Below, piece after piece: positions 6,617-16,025 of a stretch of DNA of 64,000 nt; the first letter of the stretch is position 1, and every line of letters starts with the position of its first letter. The DNA is from RGIG1995 sp045587445 (lineage in GTDB: Bacteria > Bacillota > Clostridia > Oscillospirales > CAG-272). The notes under the pieces are model-generated. The model ran no database searches, had not been told where the DNA came from, and saw nothing but the letters and a program-made list of their open reading frames with translations. The translations under genes and the position numbers were made by a program. The stretch covers positions 1 to 64,000 of the forward strand of contig JAZNCH010000036.1 of assembly GCA_045587445.1 (NCBI GenBank), read 5' to 3'.

Positions 6617-7147
6617 TCACCCTTCGTTTTCTATAATCTTAAATTCTGAAAGTGACATTATGATGTTATTTCCGTTTATGCCTGCTTCTATTCTTAACGG
6701 AATTTCTGTTTCGTTGGAAAGATAGAGCTTGACGTTACCGAAATTGCATTTGTAGTCTGATATTTTGACTTTAACTCCGCCGAACATATCGGATTTGGTG
6801 GAAACAAGGTCGAGTTTTGAGAGGTTAAAAAGCTTTATCGTTTCTGCAGTTATGTTGGATTTATCTTTGACCGGGATATGTACGTTTCCAACCGAGAAGA
6901 AGAGCCCTTCGTTATTTTTTTCTATTGTAATACCGCTTACCGTTTCGGGGGCAGTATAAGTTATTTTATAGTTATCGTTTTCTGTTTTTGAGTATTTTAC
7001 CGAATAATCTTCACTATTTATTTTTATATCGGCAACACATTCGAAATTTTTTTGTTGGTATTCAAGATGTGTTTGCTTTTTAGGAGTACACCCAAAGGCG
7101 AAAAGGGTTATAACAAGCATAAATAATATTGTAATTTTTCTGAACAT
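6617..7147 (-). CDS. Predicted lipoprotein, function unknown
   Basis: A 176-residue protein with a lipoprotein signal peptide (hydrophobic FLMLVITLFAFG followed by the lipobox cysteine at residue 20). The mature part is beta-strand rich (YSVKYSKTENDNYKITYTAP, then GNVHIPVKDKS and GNVKLYLSNETEIPLRIEA), in the style of LolA/LppX-like lipoproteins that bind lipid-like ligands. I can only call it an outer-face lipoprotein; the fold suggestion is weak. The gene stands alone. Confidence 0.7.
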   Translation of the reverse strand: MFRKITILFMLVITLFAFGCTPKKQTHLEYQQKNFECVADIKINSEDYSVKYSKTENDNYKITYTAPETVSGITIEKNNEGLFFSVGNVHIPVKDKSNITAETIKLFNLSKLDLVSTKSDMFGGVKVKISDYKCNFGNVKLYLSNETEIPLRIEAGINGNNIIMSLSEFKIIENEG

Positions 7148-7242
7148 AACGTTGCACCTCTATACTTTTACTTTTTGGTAAATATTATTCAGTATTTTTA
7201 CTTTTTATTCGAAAAGAGTGGGTAATAGAGGATTATTTAATG

Positions 7243-7271
7243 TTGACAATATTTTATTAATATGTTATTCT
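7243..7271 (+). promoter_or_regulatory. Promoter of the ACT/UPF0210 operon
   Basis: TTGACA (7243-7248) and TATTCT (7266-7271), 17 bases apart, about 50 bases upstream of the ACT gene. Confidence 0.7.
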
Positions 7272-7323
7272 TATTGGTAATAGAAAAATAGTATACTCAA
7301 ATGCAATAACGGAGGATTTTAAT

Positions 7324-7593
7324 ATGCAGGCTGTTATAAGTGTAACCGGAAAAGATAGTGTAGGGATTGTTGCAAAGGCGGCTAATAAATGTGCGGAATA
7401 TAATGTAAATATTGCCGACGTATCTCAAACTATTCTTCAAAACTATTTCGTAATGATTATGCTTGTTGATATCGACAATATAAGCGTTCCTTTCAACGAT
7501 TTTGTTGATATTATGTCGGAAATGGGTAAAAAGAACAATCTTGAAATACATACAATGCACGAAGATATTTTCAATTCCATGCACAGAATATAA
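7324..7593 (+). CDS. ACT domain protein, UPF0237 family
   Basis: An 89-residue protein that is a single ACT domain, starting AVISVTGKDSVGIVAKAA and containing VNIADVSQTILQNYFVMIML. ACT domains bind small ligands such as amino acids. In Firmicutes this protein is regularly encoded next to a UPF0210 protein, as here, 12 bases apart. The pair is conserved but its biochemical role is not established. GGAGG precedes the start. Confidence 0.9.
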   Translation: MQAVISVTGKDSVGIVAKAANKCAEYNVNIADVSQTILQNYFVMIMLVDIDNISVPFNDFVDIMSEMGKKNNLEIHTMHEDIFNSMHRI

Positions 7594-7605
7594 TGGGGTA
7601 TAGAA

Positions 7606-8964
7606 ATGCTTAACATTCACGATATACAAGAGACTATAAATATGATACGCGACGAAAACCTTGATATTCGTACGGTAACTATGGGTATCAGCCTTTTCGA
7701 TTGCGTAAGTGATGACGAAAACAGACTTAACGAAAAAATATACGACAAGATAACTAAATCTGCTGAAAAACTTGTTTCCGAATGTGAAATGATAGAGAAG
7801 CAGTATGGCATACCGATTATAAACAAGCGCGTATCTCTTACACCTATTTCTCTTATCGGCGGAGCTATCAGTCCCGAGGGATACGTGAGAATAGCGCATA
7901 CTTTGGATAAGGCTGCACAGAATATCGGTATCAACTTTATAGGCGGTTTTGGCGCGTTGGTAGAAAAGGGTATGACACTTGGCGCTGCAAATCTTATAGA
8001 GGCTATACCTCAGGCTTTGGCTGAGACGAATTTGGTTTGCTCTTCGATAAACGTTGCGTCTACAAAAGCGGGTATCAATATGGATGCGCTTGCGAAGATG
8101 GGCGGAATTATTAAGAAAGCGGCATATCTTACAAGAGATAAGGATTCTATCGGTTGTGCGAAATTTGTTGTTTTTGCAAACGTTCCGCAGGATAATCCTT
8201 TTATGGCGGGGGCTTTCCACGGCGTTGGCGAAAACGAAAAGGTTATAAACGTAGGCGTTTCTGGTCCCGGAGTTGTGGCAAGTGCAATTAAACGTGCGGG
8301 TAACTGCAGACTCGATGAACTTGCAGAGGTTATAAAGAAGACTGCGTTTAAGATAACGAGAGTAGGTCAGCTTGTTGCACATGAGGCATCGTCAAGACTT
8401 GGTGTACCGTTTGGTATTGTTGACCTTTCACTTGCCCCTACTCCCGCAGTAGGCGACTCTGTTGCATATATACTTGAGGGAATGGGACTTGAAAAATGCG
8501 GAGCGCATGGTACAACGGCTGCTCTTGCCATGTTAAATGATGCAGTTAAAAAAGGCGGCGTTATGGCATCATCGCACGTGGGCGGTTTGTCGGGCGCATT
8601 TATTCCCGTATCGGAAGACGCCGGAATGATAAGTGCGGCGGCAACAGGTGCGTTGACTCTTGAAAAACTTGAAGCTATGACGGCTGTATGCTCAGTTGGG
8701 CTTGATATGATTGCTATACCCGGTGATACACCCGAAGAAGTAATCTGCGGAATTATTGCAGATGAAATATCAATAGGAGTTGCTAATACGAAGACGACTG
8801 CAGTAAGAGTAATACCAGCATACGGCAAGAAAGAGGGAGACAGCGTTGTGTTTGGCGGACTTCTCGGAGAAGCACCCGTAATGCGTGTGAATACACATTC
8901 GCCTGCAGTGTTTATAAAGCGTGGCGGACGAGTTCCCGCGCCTATCCACAGTTTGAAAAACTAA
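7606..8964 (+). CDS. UPF0210 (PFL family) protein
   Basis: A 452-residue protein of the UPF0210/DUF711 family, of usual length. The family shows similarity to the glycyl-radical pyruvate formate-lyase fold in structure but lacks a described reaction. Visible features are the glycine-rich segments NFIGGFGALVEKGMT, GVGENEKVINVGVSGPGVV and AHGTTAALAMLNDAVKKGG, and a C-terminal FKRGG-like end (VFIKRGGRVPAPIHSLKN). It follows the ACT gene directly and shares its promoter. The function of the pair may involve sensing an amino acid, inferred from the ACT partner. Confidence 0.9.
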   Translation: MLNIHDIQETINMIRDENLDIRTVTMGISLFDCVSDDENRLNEKIYDKITKSAEKLVSECEMIEKQYGIPIINKRVSLTPISLIGGAISPEGYVRIAHTLDKAAQNIGINFIGGFGALVEKGMTLGAANLIEAIPQALAETNLVCSSINVASTKAGINMDALAKMGGIIKKAAYLTRDKDSIGCAKFVVFANVPQDNPFMAGAFHGVGENEKVINVGVSGPGVVASAIKRAGNCRLDELAEVIKKTAFKITRVGQLVAHEASSRLGVPFGIVDLSLAPTPAVGDSVAYILEGMGLEKCGAHGTTAALAMLNDAVKKGGVMASSHVGGLSGAFIPVSEDAGMISAAATGALTLEKLEAMTAVCSVGLDMIAIPGDTPEEVICGIIADEISIGVANTKTTAVRVIPAYGKKEGDSVVFGGLLGEAPVMRVNTHSPAVFIKRGGRVPAPIHSLKN

Positions 8965-8980
8965 AAAATTCTTTATACAA

Positions 8981-9037
8981 AAAATCACCTCTATAGAAAC
9001 TACTTTTTTACGAAGTGTCTTTATAGAGGTGATTTTT
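8981..9037 (+). terminator. Terminator of the ACT/UPF0210 operon
   Basis: AAAATCACCTCTATA (8981-8995) pairs with TATAGAGGTGATTTT (9022-9036), followed by TTGTTATTTT. Confidence 0.8.
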
Positions 9038-9349
9038 TGTTATTTTAGCATGTTCAATTTTATTTTGTTTAGTATAAACGAAAATTTCAATAACCACAAC
9101 TGCAACAATAAGCAATGTTAAAACAATTATACTGCTTCCTTTTTCCGAATCATTTTTTTGCGGTTAAATTCCTGAAATTATATCTTGAGTTTTAGTATCA
9201 ATGGGTTGAACCGTAGTTTTTGGAGCAGTTTCTGAGGGGGCAGGTTCAGTATGTGTAGTAGTGGAAGTTTTAGTCAAATCCGGCTTGGTTTCCGGAACTT
9301 TAGTTACATCATTATTATTTTCAGAAATTTTGGTAAAGTATTTTAAAAA
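9008..9349 (-). pseudogene. Remnant of a surface protein (Thr/Pro-rich linker plus membrane anchor)
   Basis: Directly after the permease stop, and by chance or otherwise in the same frame, a coding-like stretch continues without a start codon. It reads as a Thr/Pro-rich linker (VTKVPETKPDLTKTSTTT and PSETAPKTTVQP), then an in-frame TAA at 9164-9166, then SEKGSSIIVLTLLIVAVVVI and a basic end. Linker plus C-terminal helix is the architecture of the surface protein at 29472-30863. The lost N-terminus and internal stop mark it as a decayed gene. An alternative, stop readthrough from the permease, is unlikely. Confidence 0.6.
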
Positions 9350-10741
9350 TTATTTTTCGTTATTCTTTTTGTAGAAAAACGTGCCGATAACCAAAACAAC
9401 AGCAAAGATTATCAAGTAAAAGAGAACAGGGAACGAGAAGCTTCCGTTCGCTTTTGCGTTGAGGTAAGGCTGAATACCGTGAGCGTAGATAGCCGCGAAT
9501 ACCATAAAGGAAGAAGCAAGTATACCAAATATGGGCAACACGATATTTTTAAGAACGTTTTCTTTGCCGTGCTTCTTAATGAACATTATAAATACGGGAA
9601 TGTAAAAACCGTAAATTGTAATAATGGGAAGCTCGGAAGAGTCAAAGCTGAAAAGTCCAAAAATAGGATTCATAAGGTTTGCACCGTAGAAGTAGAACAA
9701 CCAAGCAGAACAAGCCAAAACGCCGATTATAGCGGAGTTGTAGGGCATATTTGTTGTGGGGCTTACTTCATTTACAACTTCGGGCTTAGGACCCTGATTA
9801 CGAACTGAAATTGCATACATAGCACGTGTAGATGCAAGCATAAGACCGTTGAGAGTACCGAAGCAGGAAATAACGATAAGTACGCTGAGAGCAGTACCGC
9901 CGATATTACCAAAGATATTCTTAAACGCTGTGGGAGCTCCCTCTGCCTGAAGCGCGGAAATGTCTGCCGCACCTGCAAGACCGATATAATAAGTAATGTA
10001 AACTGCAACGATGATAATACTTCCTACAGTGAGAGCGATAGGAAGATTTTTCTTTGAATCTTTAAGCTCTGCATTGATTGAGGTAGCGATAATCCAACCT
10101 TCGTAAGCGAAAGCGGTAGCAACGACTGCAGCAAAGAGCGCAGACATATTGCCGCCTTGCGCAACAATACTTGCGGTTTTGAAGGATTCAATAGTTGTTC
10201 CGTTAACAAGACCGACTATAGTACCTACAATTGCCATAAGCAAAAGGGGAACGAGCTTGATAAATGTGGTGCTGACTTGGAATTTACCTGCGAGCTTAGG
10301 TGAAAGTGAGTTGAGAGCGTAAGATGCAACGAGATAGAACGCTGACAGAGCAAGACAAGCACCGCCGGTTATATCTCCGCCGAAAAGCTCAACTGTGTAA
10401 CGAGCTGATACCCAAGCGAGAACGCTTGTCATACCGGGCAGATAAATAAAGGCGTTAAACCATGCAACGTAATAAGCATATTTTTTGCCGATTGTTGCTT
10501 CTGCATAGTCAACGAGACCGTTAACCTTTTCGTAGTGTGAGCTGAGATTTGCAAGGTTAAGAGCACATATTATCATAACTATACCGCCGATAAGCCAAGC
10601 AATGATTCCGAGAGGCATATTACCTTCGGTTTTTTCCAAAATTGCCTGAGCTTTGAAGAATACACCGGAGCCGATAACGATACCGACAACCATACATATT
10701 GCAGTCAGAAGTCCGAATTTACGTTCGAGTTTATTATTCAA
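9350..10741 (-). CDS. APC-family amino-acid permease
   Basis: A 463-residue transporter of the amino acid-polyamine-organocation superfamily with about twelve membrane helices. The first helix has the substrate-binding signature VGIVIGSGVFFKAQAIL, and helix 3 the motif YYVAWFNAFIYLPGMTS. The start is a TTG at 10739-10741: GGAGG lies eight bases before it, and the only upstream ATG coincides with the promoter -35 box. It is most like the LAT/serine-threonine exchanger branch; the substrate cannot be read from sequence. Monocistronic. Confidence 0.85.
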   Translation of the reverse strand: MNNKLERKFGLLTAICMVVGIVIGSGVFFKAQAILEKTEGNMPLGIIAWLIGGIVMIICALNLANLSSHYEKVNGLVDYAEATIGKKYAYYVAWFNAFIYLPGMTSVLAWVSARYTVELFGGDITGGACLALSAFYLVASYALNSLSPKLAGKFQVSTTFIKLVPLLLMAIVGTIVGLVNGTTIESFKTASIVAQGGNMSALFAAVVATAFAYEGWIIATSINAELKDSKKNLPIALTVGSIIIVAVYITYYIGLAGAADISALQAEGAPTAFKNIFGNIGGTALSVLIVISCFGTLNGLMLASTRAMYAISVRNQGPKPEVVNEVSPTTNMPYNSAIIGVLACSAWLFYFYGANLMNPIFGLFSFDSSELPIITIYGFYIPVFIMFIKKHGKENVLKNIVLPIFGILASSFMVFAAIYAHGIQPYLNAKANGSFSFPVLFYLIIFAVVLVIGTFFYKKNNEK

Positions 10742-10772
10742 TTTTTTTACCTCCAAATAGTAAAGATATATT

Positions 10773-10801
10773 ATTATATCATTACTTGCATTGCATTTCA
10801 A
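10773..10801 (-). promoter_or_regulatory. Promoter of the permease gene
   Basis: On the minus strand TTGAAA (10796-10801) and TATAAT (10773-10778) are 17 bases apart. They overlap the upstream in-frame ATG and so rule it out as the start of translation. Confidence 0.75.
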
Positions 10802-10930
10802 GAGTTTGTACAGATTTTTATGTTTTTTTGTAAAATGCGAACAAAACTTGTTTTTTTAAAGAGAAATGGGGTGAAATTTTTTTGATTAATAAATGTATTG
10901 TGTAAAAATTAACAAAAAGATATGTTACTA

Positions 10931-10959
10931 TTGACAAAAAAATCCAAAAGTGATAAAAT
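10931..10959 (+). promoter_or_regulatory. Promoter of the liv operon
   Basis: TTGACA (10931-10936) and TAAAAT (10954-10959), 17 bases apart, giving a leader of about 90 bases before livJ. Confidence 0.75.
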
Positions 10960-11053
10960 AAATTATCTGTTTTTATTTATAGGTATGCATTTATTTAGAG
11001 CAATCGGTTAATGTGTACCGAAAACAAAATATTTATTAAAGGAGAAAAAGACA

Positions 11054-12211
11054 ATGAAAAGACTTCTCGCACTCATTCTCGTTGTTGTTATGTGCGCGGC
11101 TGTAATGGTAAGCTGCGGAAACAAAGATGACGGCAACACATTGAAGATCGGCGGTATCGGTCCTACAACAGGTGATGCAGCAATTTACGGTCAGGCAGTT
11201 ATGAACGGCTGCAAGATTGCTGTTGATGAAATCAACGCTGCAGGCGGTATCGGCGGTATGCAGATCGAATTCAACTTTCAGGACGACGCAAACGTTGCAG
11301 AATCTTCTGTAAACGCTTACAACAAGCTTATGGACTGGGGTATGGACGTTCTCGTTGGTACAGTTACCACAACTCCCTGTATTTCCGTATCTGCAAAGGT
11401 TTACACAGACCGTGTATTTGCACTTACACCCTCTGCATCTTCTACAGACGTAACAAAGGATAAGGACAATATGTTCCAGCTTTGCTTCTCTGACCCCAAC
11501 CAGGGTACAGGTTCTGCTACCTACATTGCAGCTAACATGGCTGACAAGAAGATAGCTATTATCTACAGAAATGACGATGCTTATTCTCAGGGTATCAGAG
11601 ACACATTTGCTACAGAAGCAAAGGCTAAGAACCTTAACATTGTATACGAAGGAACTTTCACAGCAGATACAGCTACAGACTTTTCTGTACAGCTTACAGC
11701 AGCAAAGGCAGCAAACGCTGACCTTATCTTCCTTCCCATTTACTATCAGCCTGCATCTGTAATTCTTTCTCAGGCAAAGACTATGGACTATGCTCCAACA
11801 TTCTTCGGTGTTGACGGTATGGACGGTATTCTTACAATGGAAAACTTTGACATCAAACTTGCTGAAGGCGTAATGGTTCTCACTCCCTTCTCAGCAGATG
11901 CTGAAGATGACCTTACAAAGAACTTTGTTAAGAAGTACAAAGAGCTCCACGGTGAAGTTCCCAACCAGTTTGCAGCAGACGGTTATGACTGTATCTACGC
12001 AGTTAAGGCTGCTTATGAAAAGGCAGGCTGCACAAAGGAAATGTCAAGAACAGAGCTTTGCGAAGCACTTGTAAAGGCAATCAAGGAAATTAGCTTTGAC
12101 GGTCTTACAGGTCAGGATATGACTTGGTCCGACAAAGGTGAAGTTAACAAGATGCCTACAGCAGTTGTAATTAAGAACGGCACATACGTTTCTGCAGAAG
12201 CTGCTGAATAA
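11054..12211 (+). CDS. livJ: Branched-chain amino-acid ABC transporter, substrate-binding lipoprotein
   Basis: A 385-residue periplasmic-binding-protein type I lipoprotein. The signal peptide ends in the lipobox VMVSC with Cys at residue 22. The mature start TLKIGGIGPTTGDAAIYGQ is the standard Leu/Ile/Val-binding fold opening, and AVDEINAAGGIGG is the second hallmark. It is anchored outside the membrane and hands amino acids to the LivHM channel. It is the first gene of a complete livJHMGF operon; the 51-base gap to livH fits the usual higher expression of the binding protein. Confidence 0.93.
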   Translation: MKRLLALILVVVMCAAVMVSCGNKDDGNTLKIGGIGPTTGDAAIYGQAVMNGCKIAVDEINAAGGIGGMQIEFNFQDDANVAESSVNAYNKLMDWGMDVLVGTVTTTPCISVSAKVYTDRVFALTPSASSTDVTKDKDNMFQLCFSDPNQGTGSATYIAANMADKKIAIIYRNDDAYSQGIRDTFATEAKAKNLNIVYEGTFTADTATDFSVQLTAAKAANADLIFLPIYYQPASVILSQAKTMDYAPTFFGVDGMDGILTMENFDIKLAEGVMVLTPFSADAEDDLTKNFVKKYKELHGEVPNQFAADGYDCIYAVKAAYEKAGCTKEMSRTELCEALVKAIKEISFDGLTGQDMTWSDKGEVNKMPTAVVIKNGTYVSAEAAE

Positions 12212-12262
12212 TTCGAAACTTTATTTAGTAAACAAAAAAGTAATTCACGAGGTGCAATTTTA

Positions 12263-13144
12263 ATGTTGGAATTTCTTTCCTACTTGATCAGCGGAATAAG
12301 CCTCGGAAGCGTTTATGCAATTATCGCATTGGGGTACACGATGGTGTACGGCATTGCGAAAATGCTTAACTTTGCACACGGCGACGTTATCATGGTGGGC
12401 GGATATGTAAGTCTGCTCGCCATGACGTCTCTTGGGCTTCCGACATGGGCTGCGATTCTTCTCGCTATGGTCGTATGTACAGTTTTAGGTGTAATAATTG
12501 AAGGATTGGCATATAAGCCGCTGCGTTCAGCACCTTCGCTTGCCGTGCTGATTACAGCAATTGGCGTATCGTATTTTCTTCAGAATTCGGCTTTGCTTAT
12601 TTGGGGGGCAAACCCGAAGGTATATTCTCCCATAATTGAAGGAACATTCAAGTTGTTTGACGGCAAGCTTCCTATATCTTATATTTCAATGCTTACCGTT
12701 CTTGTATGTATCGTAATAATGATAGGTCTTACAATATTTACAAGCAAGAGCAAAATGGGTAAGGCTATGAGAGCCTGCTCAGAGGACAAGGCTGCAGCTC
12801 AGCTTATGGGTATCAACGTAAACAAGACGATATCTTTGACGTTTGCGATAGGCTCGGCATTGGCTGCGATAGCCGGAGTTCTTCTTTGTTCATCATATCC
12901 GACACTTATGCCTACGACGGGTTCGATGCCCGGTATCAAGGCGTTTACCGCAGCCGTATTCGGTGGTATCGGTTCTATTCCCGGTGCATTTTTAGGCGGT
13001 ATATTGCTCGGAATAATCGAGTCTCTTGCGAAAGCATATATTTCTACACAGCTTGCAAATACGGTTGTGTTTGCAGTACTTATCATCGTTCTGTTGGTAC
13101 GTCCTGCCGGACTTCTCGGCAAATATGTACCGGAAAAGGTATAG
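12263..13144 (+). CDS. livH: Branched-chain amino-acid ABC transporter permease LivH
   Basis: A 293-residue permease with about eight helices. It contains YTMVYGIAKMLNFAHGDVIM, the family hallmark, and the coupling segment MRACSEDKAAAQLMGINVN that contacts the ATPase. The C-terminal FGGIGSIPGAFLGGILLGIIE is also typical. Forms the heteromeric channel with LivM, whose gene begins 8 bases downstream. Confidence 0.93.
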   Translation: MLEFLSYLISGISLGSVYAIIALGYTMVYGIAKMLNFAHGDVIMVGGYVSLLAMTSLGLPTWAAILLAMVVCTVLGVIIEGLAYKPLRSAPSLAVLITAIGVSYFLQNSALLIWGANPKVYSPIIEGTFKLFDGKLPISYISMLTVLVCIVIMIGLTIFTSKSKMGKAMRACSEDKAAAQLMGINVNKTISLTFAIGSALAAIAGVLLCSSYPTLMPTTGSMPGIKAFTAAVFGGIGSIPGAFLGGILLGIIESLAKAYISTQLANTVVFAVLIIVLLVRPAGLLGKYVPEKV

Positions 13145-13152
13145 GTGGAGCG

Positions 13153-14223
13153 ATGAAGAAATTTAATTTAAAAAAGACTACTAAAGTTGACTTTGCTACA
13201 TATTTCGGCGTAATCGTAATGTTTATCGTTCTTTCTGTAATGCAGAACGGCGGTATGCTAACTTATTCTATGTCGGGTATGCTTGTTCCTATTTGTTGTT
13301 TTATAGTAATGGCTGTATCACTTAACCTTACGGTTGGTATACTTGGTGAACTCAGCCTTGGCCACGCGGGATTTGTAAGCGTTGGCGCATTTTCGGGCAT
13401 TATTGCCTCTCAAAGTCTTATTGACGTAATAGAATCAGCACCTTTAAGACTTGCTATAGCACTTGTTGTAGGTGCGATATTTGCCGCAATTGCAGGTTTT
13501 TTGGTTGGTATTCCCGTTCTTCGTCTAAGAGGCGACTATCTTGCCATAGTAACACTTGCTTTTGGAGAGATTATAAAAGACCTTATCAACTGTTTGCTTG
13601 TAGGTATAGATTCAAAAGGACTCCACGTACTTTTCAATGCAAAGGGACTTCTTACTGTTGAAGACCTTCATTTGAAAGAGGGCGGAAGAGTTATAATTAA
13701 GGGTGCACAGGGTGCAACGGGGATACAGACTATATCTACGTTTACTGCGGGCTTTATACTTATAATGATTACCCTCGTTGTAGTACTTAACCTTACAAGA
13801 AGCCGTTCGGGCAGAGCGATTATGGCTTTGAGAGATAACAGAATTGCGGCTGAATCGGTTGGTATCAACGTTACGAAGTACAAGCTTATGGCATTTGTAA
13901 CGTCGGCAGCTTTGGCGGGTGCTGCGGGCGCATTGTACGGTCTCAATTTCTCGGCGGTTATTTCATCAACGTTTAACTTCAATATTTCTATAGAGATTCT
14001 TTTGATGGTAGTATTCGGCGGTTTGGGTAACATTTGGGGCTCCGTAATTGCTGCGGCAGTTATTAGGCTTCTTCCCGAGCTTTTGCGTCAATTTAACGAC
14101 TATCGTATGCTTTTCTACGCAATTATTCTTATACTCGTTATGATTGCAACGAACAATCCTGAGTTTAAGAATATGCTTGGTAAGCTTATACCCAAGAAGA
14201 AGGGGGCTGAGATAGATGGATAG
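13153..14223 (+). CDS. livM: Branched-chain amino-acid ABC transporter permease LivM
   Basis: A 356-residue permease. The start at 13153 is chosen because GGTGGAG lies just before it; the open frame extends upstream but overlaps livH and has no ribosome site. It shows the family motifs LNLTVGILGELSLGHAGFVS, the coupling loop MALRDNRIAAESVGINVTKY and VFGGLGNIWGSVIAA. The stop overlaps the livG start by eight bases. Confidence 0.92.
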   Translation: MKKFNLKKTTKVDFATYFGVIVMFIVLSVMQNGGMLTYSMSGMLVPICCFIVMAVSLNLTVGILGELSLGHAGFVSVGAFSGIIASQSLIDVIESAPLRLAIALVVGAIFAAIAGFLVGIPVLRLRGDYLAIVTLAFGEIIKDLINCLLVGIDSKGLHVLFNAKGLLTVEDLHLKEGGRVIIKGAQGATGIQTISTFTAGFILIMITLVVVLNLTRSRSGRAIMALRDNRIAAESVGINVTKYKLMAFVTSAALAGAAGALYGLNFSAVISSTFNFNISIEILLMVVFGGLGNIWGSVIAAAVIRLLPELLRQFNDYRMLFYAIILILVMIATNNPEFKNMLGKLIPKKKGAEIDG

Positions 14224-15067
14224 ATTTGCGCACAGAAGAGGAAAACTCGTTCCGATTCCCAGTGATGCCCTTGTTCCCGAAAGAGATTTAAACAGCTCAC
14301 CTATACTTGAAGCAAGACACCTTGGTATTGAGTTTGGTGGATTAAAGGCGGTTGACGACTTCAATCTTACCATAGGCAGAACGGAAATAGCAGGACTTAT
14401 CGGACCTAACGGTGCGGGTAAGACTACGGTATTTAACTTGTTAACAAAGGTATATCAGCCTACAAAGGGTACGGTACTTATTGACGGTATAGATACTCAC
14501 GGAATGAACACCGTTCAGGTTAGTAAGATTGGTGTTGCAAGAACGTTCCAAAATATAAGACTTTTCTCTAACCTAACGGTTGAAGAAAACGTAAAGCTCG
14601 GTATGCACAATCAGATAAAATACGGTATGTTCAGTGGTATTTTGCGTGCTCCGAACTATTGGAAAGAAGAGAAGAGAGCTCATGAAAAGGCTATGGAGCT
14701 TCTCCATATCTTTGAAATGGAAGACCTTGCAAACCATAAGGCAGGTTCGTTGCCATACGGTGCACAGAGACGACTTGAGATAGTAAGAGCATTGGGAACG
14801 AATCCCGGCTTGTTGCTTCTCGACGAGCCGGCGGCAGGTATGAATCCGTCGGAGACGGCCGAGCTTATGGAAAATATACTCAAGATACGTGATACCTTTA
14901 AGATTGCTATTATGCTTATTGAACACGATATGAATCTTGTAATGGGTATATGCGAAGGTATATGCGTACTTAACTTTGGTAAGGTTATTGCGAAGGGCAG
15001 TCCCGAGGATATCCAGTCCAACCCCGTTGTTATCGAGGCATACCTCGGTAAGAAGAAGGAGGGTTAA
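14216..15067 (+). CDS. livG: Branched-chain amino-acid ABC transporter ATPase LivG
   Basis: A 283-residue ATPase with Walker A GPNGAGKTT, a signature region GSLPYGAQRRLEIVRALG (a LivG-type variant of LSGGQ) and Walker B LLLLDEPAAGMNP. The first 30 residues (RRGKLVPIPSDALVPERD) are a polar extension before the ABC core. It overlaps livM by eight bases. It powers the LivHM channel together with LivF. Confidence 0.93.
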   Translation: MDRFAHRRGKLVPIPSDALVPERDLNSSPILEARHLGIEFGGLKAVDDFNLTIGRTEIAGLIGPNGAGKTTVFNLLTKVYQPTKGTVLIDGIDTHGMNTVQVSKIGVARTFQNIRLFSNLTVEENVKLGMHNQIKYGMFSGILRAPNYWKEEKRAHEKAMELLHIFEMEDLANHKAGSLPYGAQRRLEIVRALGTNPGLLLLDEPAAGMNPSETAELMENILKIRDTFKIAIMLIEHDMNLVMGICEGICVLNFGKVIAKGSPEDIQSNPVVIEAYLGKKKEG

Positions 15068-15070
15068 AAT

Positions 15071-15781
15071 ATGTCTCAGATTCTTAAAGTTGATAATATA
15101 AACGTATATTACGGTGCGATACACGCGATAAAGGGAGTATCTCTCGAGGTAAACGAGGGCGAGATAGTAACCCTTATCGGTGCTAACGGTGCGGGTAAAT
15201 CTACGACACTTAAAGCGATTTCGAACCTTTTGCATCCCAAGACGGGAAGTATTGAGTTTTTTGGTGAAAAACTTGCTCATATTCCCCCCCACAAGATAGT
15301 TGAAAAAGGACTTGCTCACGTTCCCGAAGGTAGAAGAATATTTTTGCAGATGACCGTTCAGGAGAATCTTGAAATGGGGGCGTATACGCAGGGCGGAAAG
15401 ACGTTTGACGAAGATATCGAGGGAGTATATAAACAGTTCCCCCGACTCCTCGAAAGAAGAAAGCAGATAGCAGGTACACTTTCGGGCGGTGAACAGCAGA
15501 TGCTTGCTATGGGAAGAGCGTTGATGAGCAGACCGAAGCTTCTTATGCTCGACGAGCCATCTATGGGACTTGCTCCTATTCTTGTTGAACAGATATTTGA
15601 TATTATAAAAGAGCTTCACAAGAACGGAACGACGATTCTTCTTGTTGAGCAGAATGCACAGATGGCATTATCTGTAGCTGACAGAGCGTACGTTATGGAG
15701 ACGGGCAGAATAACCCTTTCCGGAACAGGCGAAGAATTAGCACAGAGCGATTCTGTAAGAAAAGCATACCTTGGTGGCTAA
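15071..15781 (+). CDS. livF: Branched-chain amino-acid ABC transporter ATPase LivF
   Basis: A 236-residue ATPase with Walker A GANGAGKST, signature LSGGEQQMLAMGRALM and Walker B LLMLDEPSMGLAP. The segment HVPEGRRIFLQMTVQENL is typical of LivF. It starts three bases after the livG stop and ends the operon. Confidence 0.93.
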   Translation: MSQILKVDNINVYYGAIHAIKGVSLEVNEGEIVTLIGANGAGKSTTLKAISNLLHPKTGSIEFFGEKLAHIPPHKIVEKGLAHVPEGRRIFLQMTVQENLEMGAYTQGGKTFDEDIEGVYKQFPRLLERRKQIAGTLSGGEQQMLAMGRALMSRPKLLMLDEPSMGLAPILVEQIFDIIKELHKNGTTILLVEQNAQMALSVADRAYVMETGRITLSGTGEELAQSDSVRKAYLGG

Positions 15782-15801
15782 ATAGTGAGATTAAACAAAC
15801 C

Positions 15802-15844
15802 AAAAGAGCCGATATTGAAATTAATCAGTATCAGCTCTTTTTTT
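15802..15844 (+). terminator. Terminator of the liv operon
   Basis: An interrupted stem joins AAAAGAGC (from 15802) to GCTCTTTTT, with GATA/TATC and TGA/TCA pairs inside, followed by a T-run. Confidence 0.8.
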
Positions 15845-15943
15845 GCAAAGTTTTTGAATGTATTGGAATTTTATTCAAAAAAGTTCCCATAGTTTTATAT
15901 GTTATGCTAGTGTATTATATATAGTATAGAAAATTAATAAAAC

Positions 15944-15972
15944 TTGACTTTTTTGAAGATATGTGTTATATT
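15944..15972 (+). promoter_or_regulatory. Promoter of the CNNM/CorC pair
   Basis: TTGACT (15944-15949) and TATATT (15967-15972), 17 bases apart. Its position makes the upstream GTG at 15984 an unlikely start and favours ATG 16026. Confidence 0.65.
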
Positions 15973-16025
15973 GATGTCCATATGTGCAAGCACAAAATAA
16001 TTTTAAAAGGGAAGTGAAATTTTTC

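Noticed and set aside
1554..6620. Possible integrative island attached to tRNA-Ser
   Set aside because: The block is AT-rich and begins next to a tRNA, but no integrase and no second copy of the tRNA 3' end was found on the far side.
7297..8382. Long minus-strand frame of 361 codons
   Set aside because: Lies antisense to the ACT and UPF0210 genes, which have clear families; composition is Cys/Tyr/Arg-rich as in antisense shadows.
14573..15619. Minus-strand frame of 348 codons
   Set aside because: Antisense to livG and livF, with no recognisable domain and no ribosome site.
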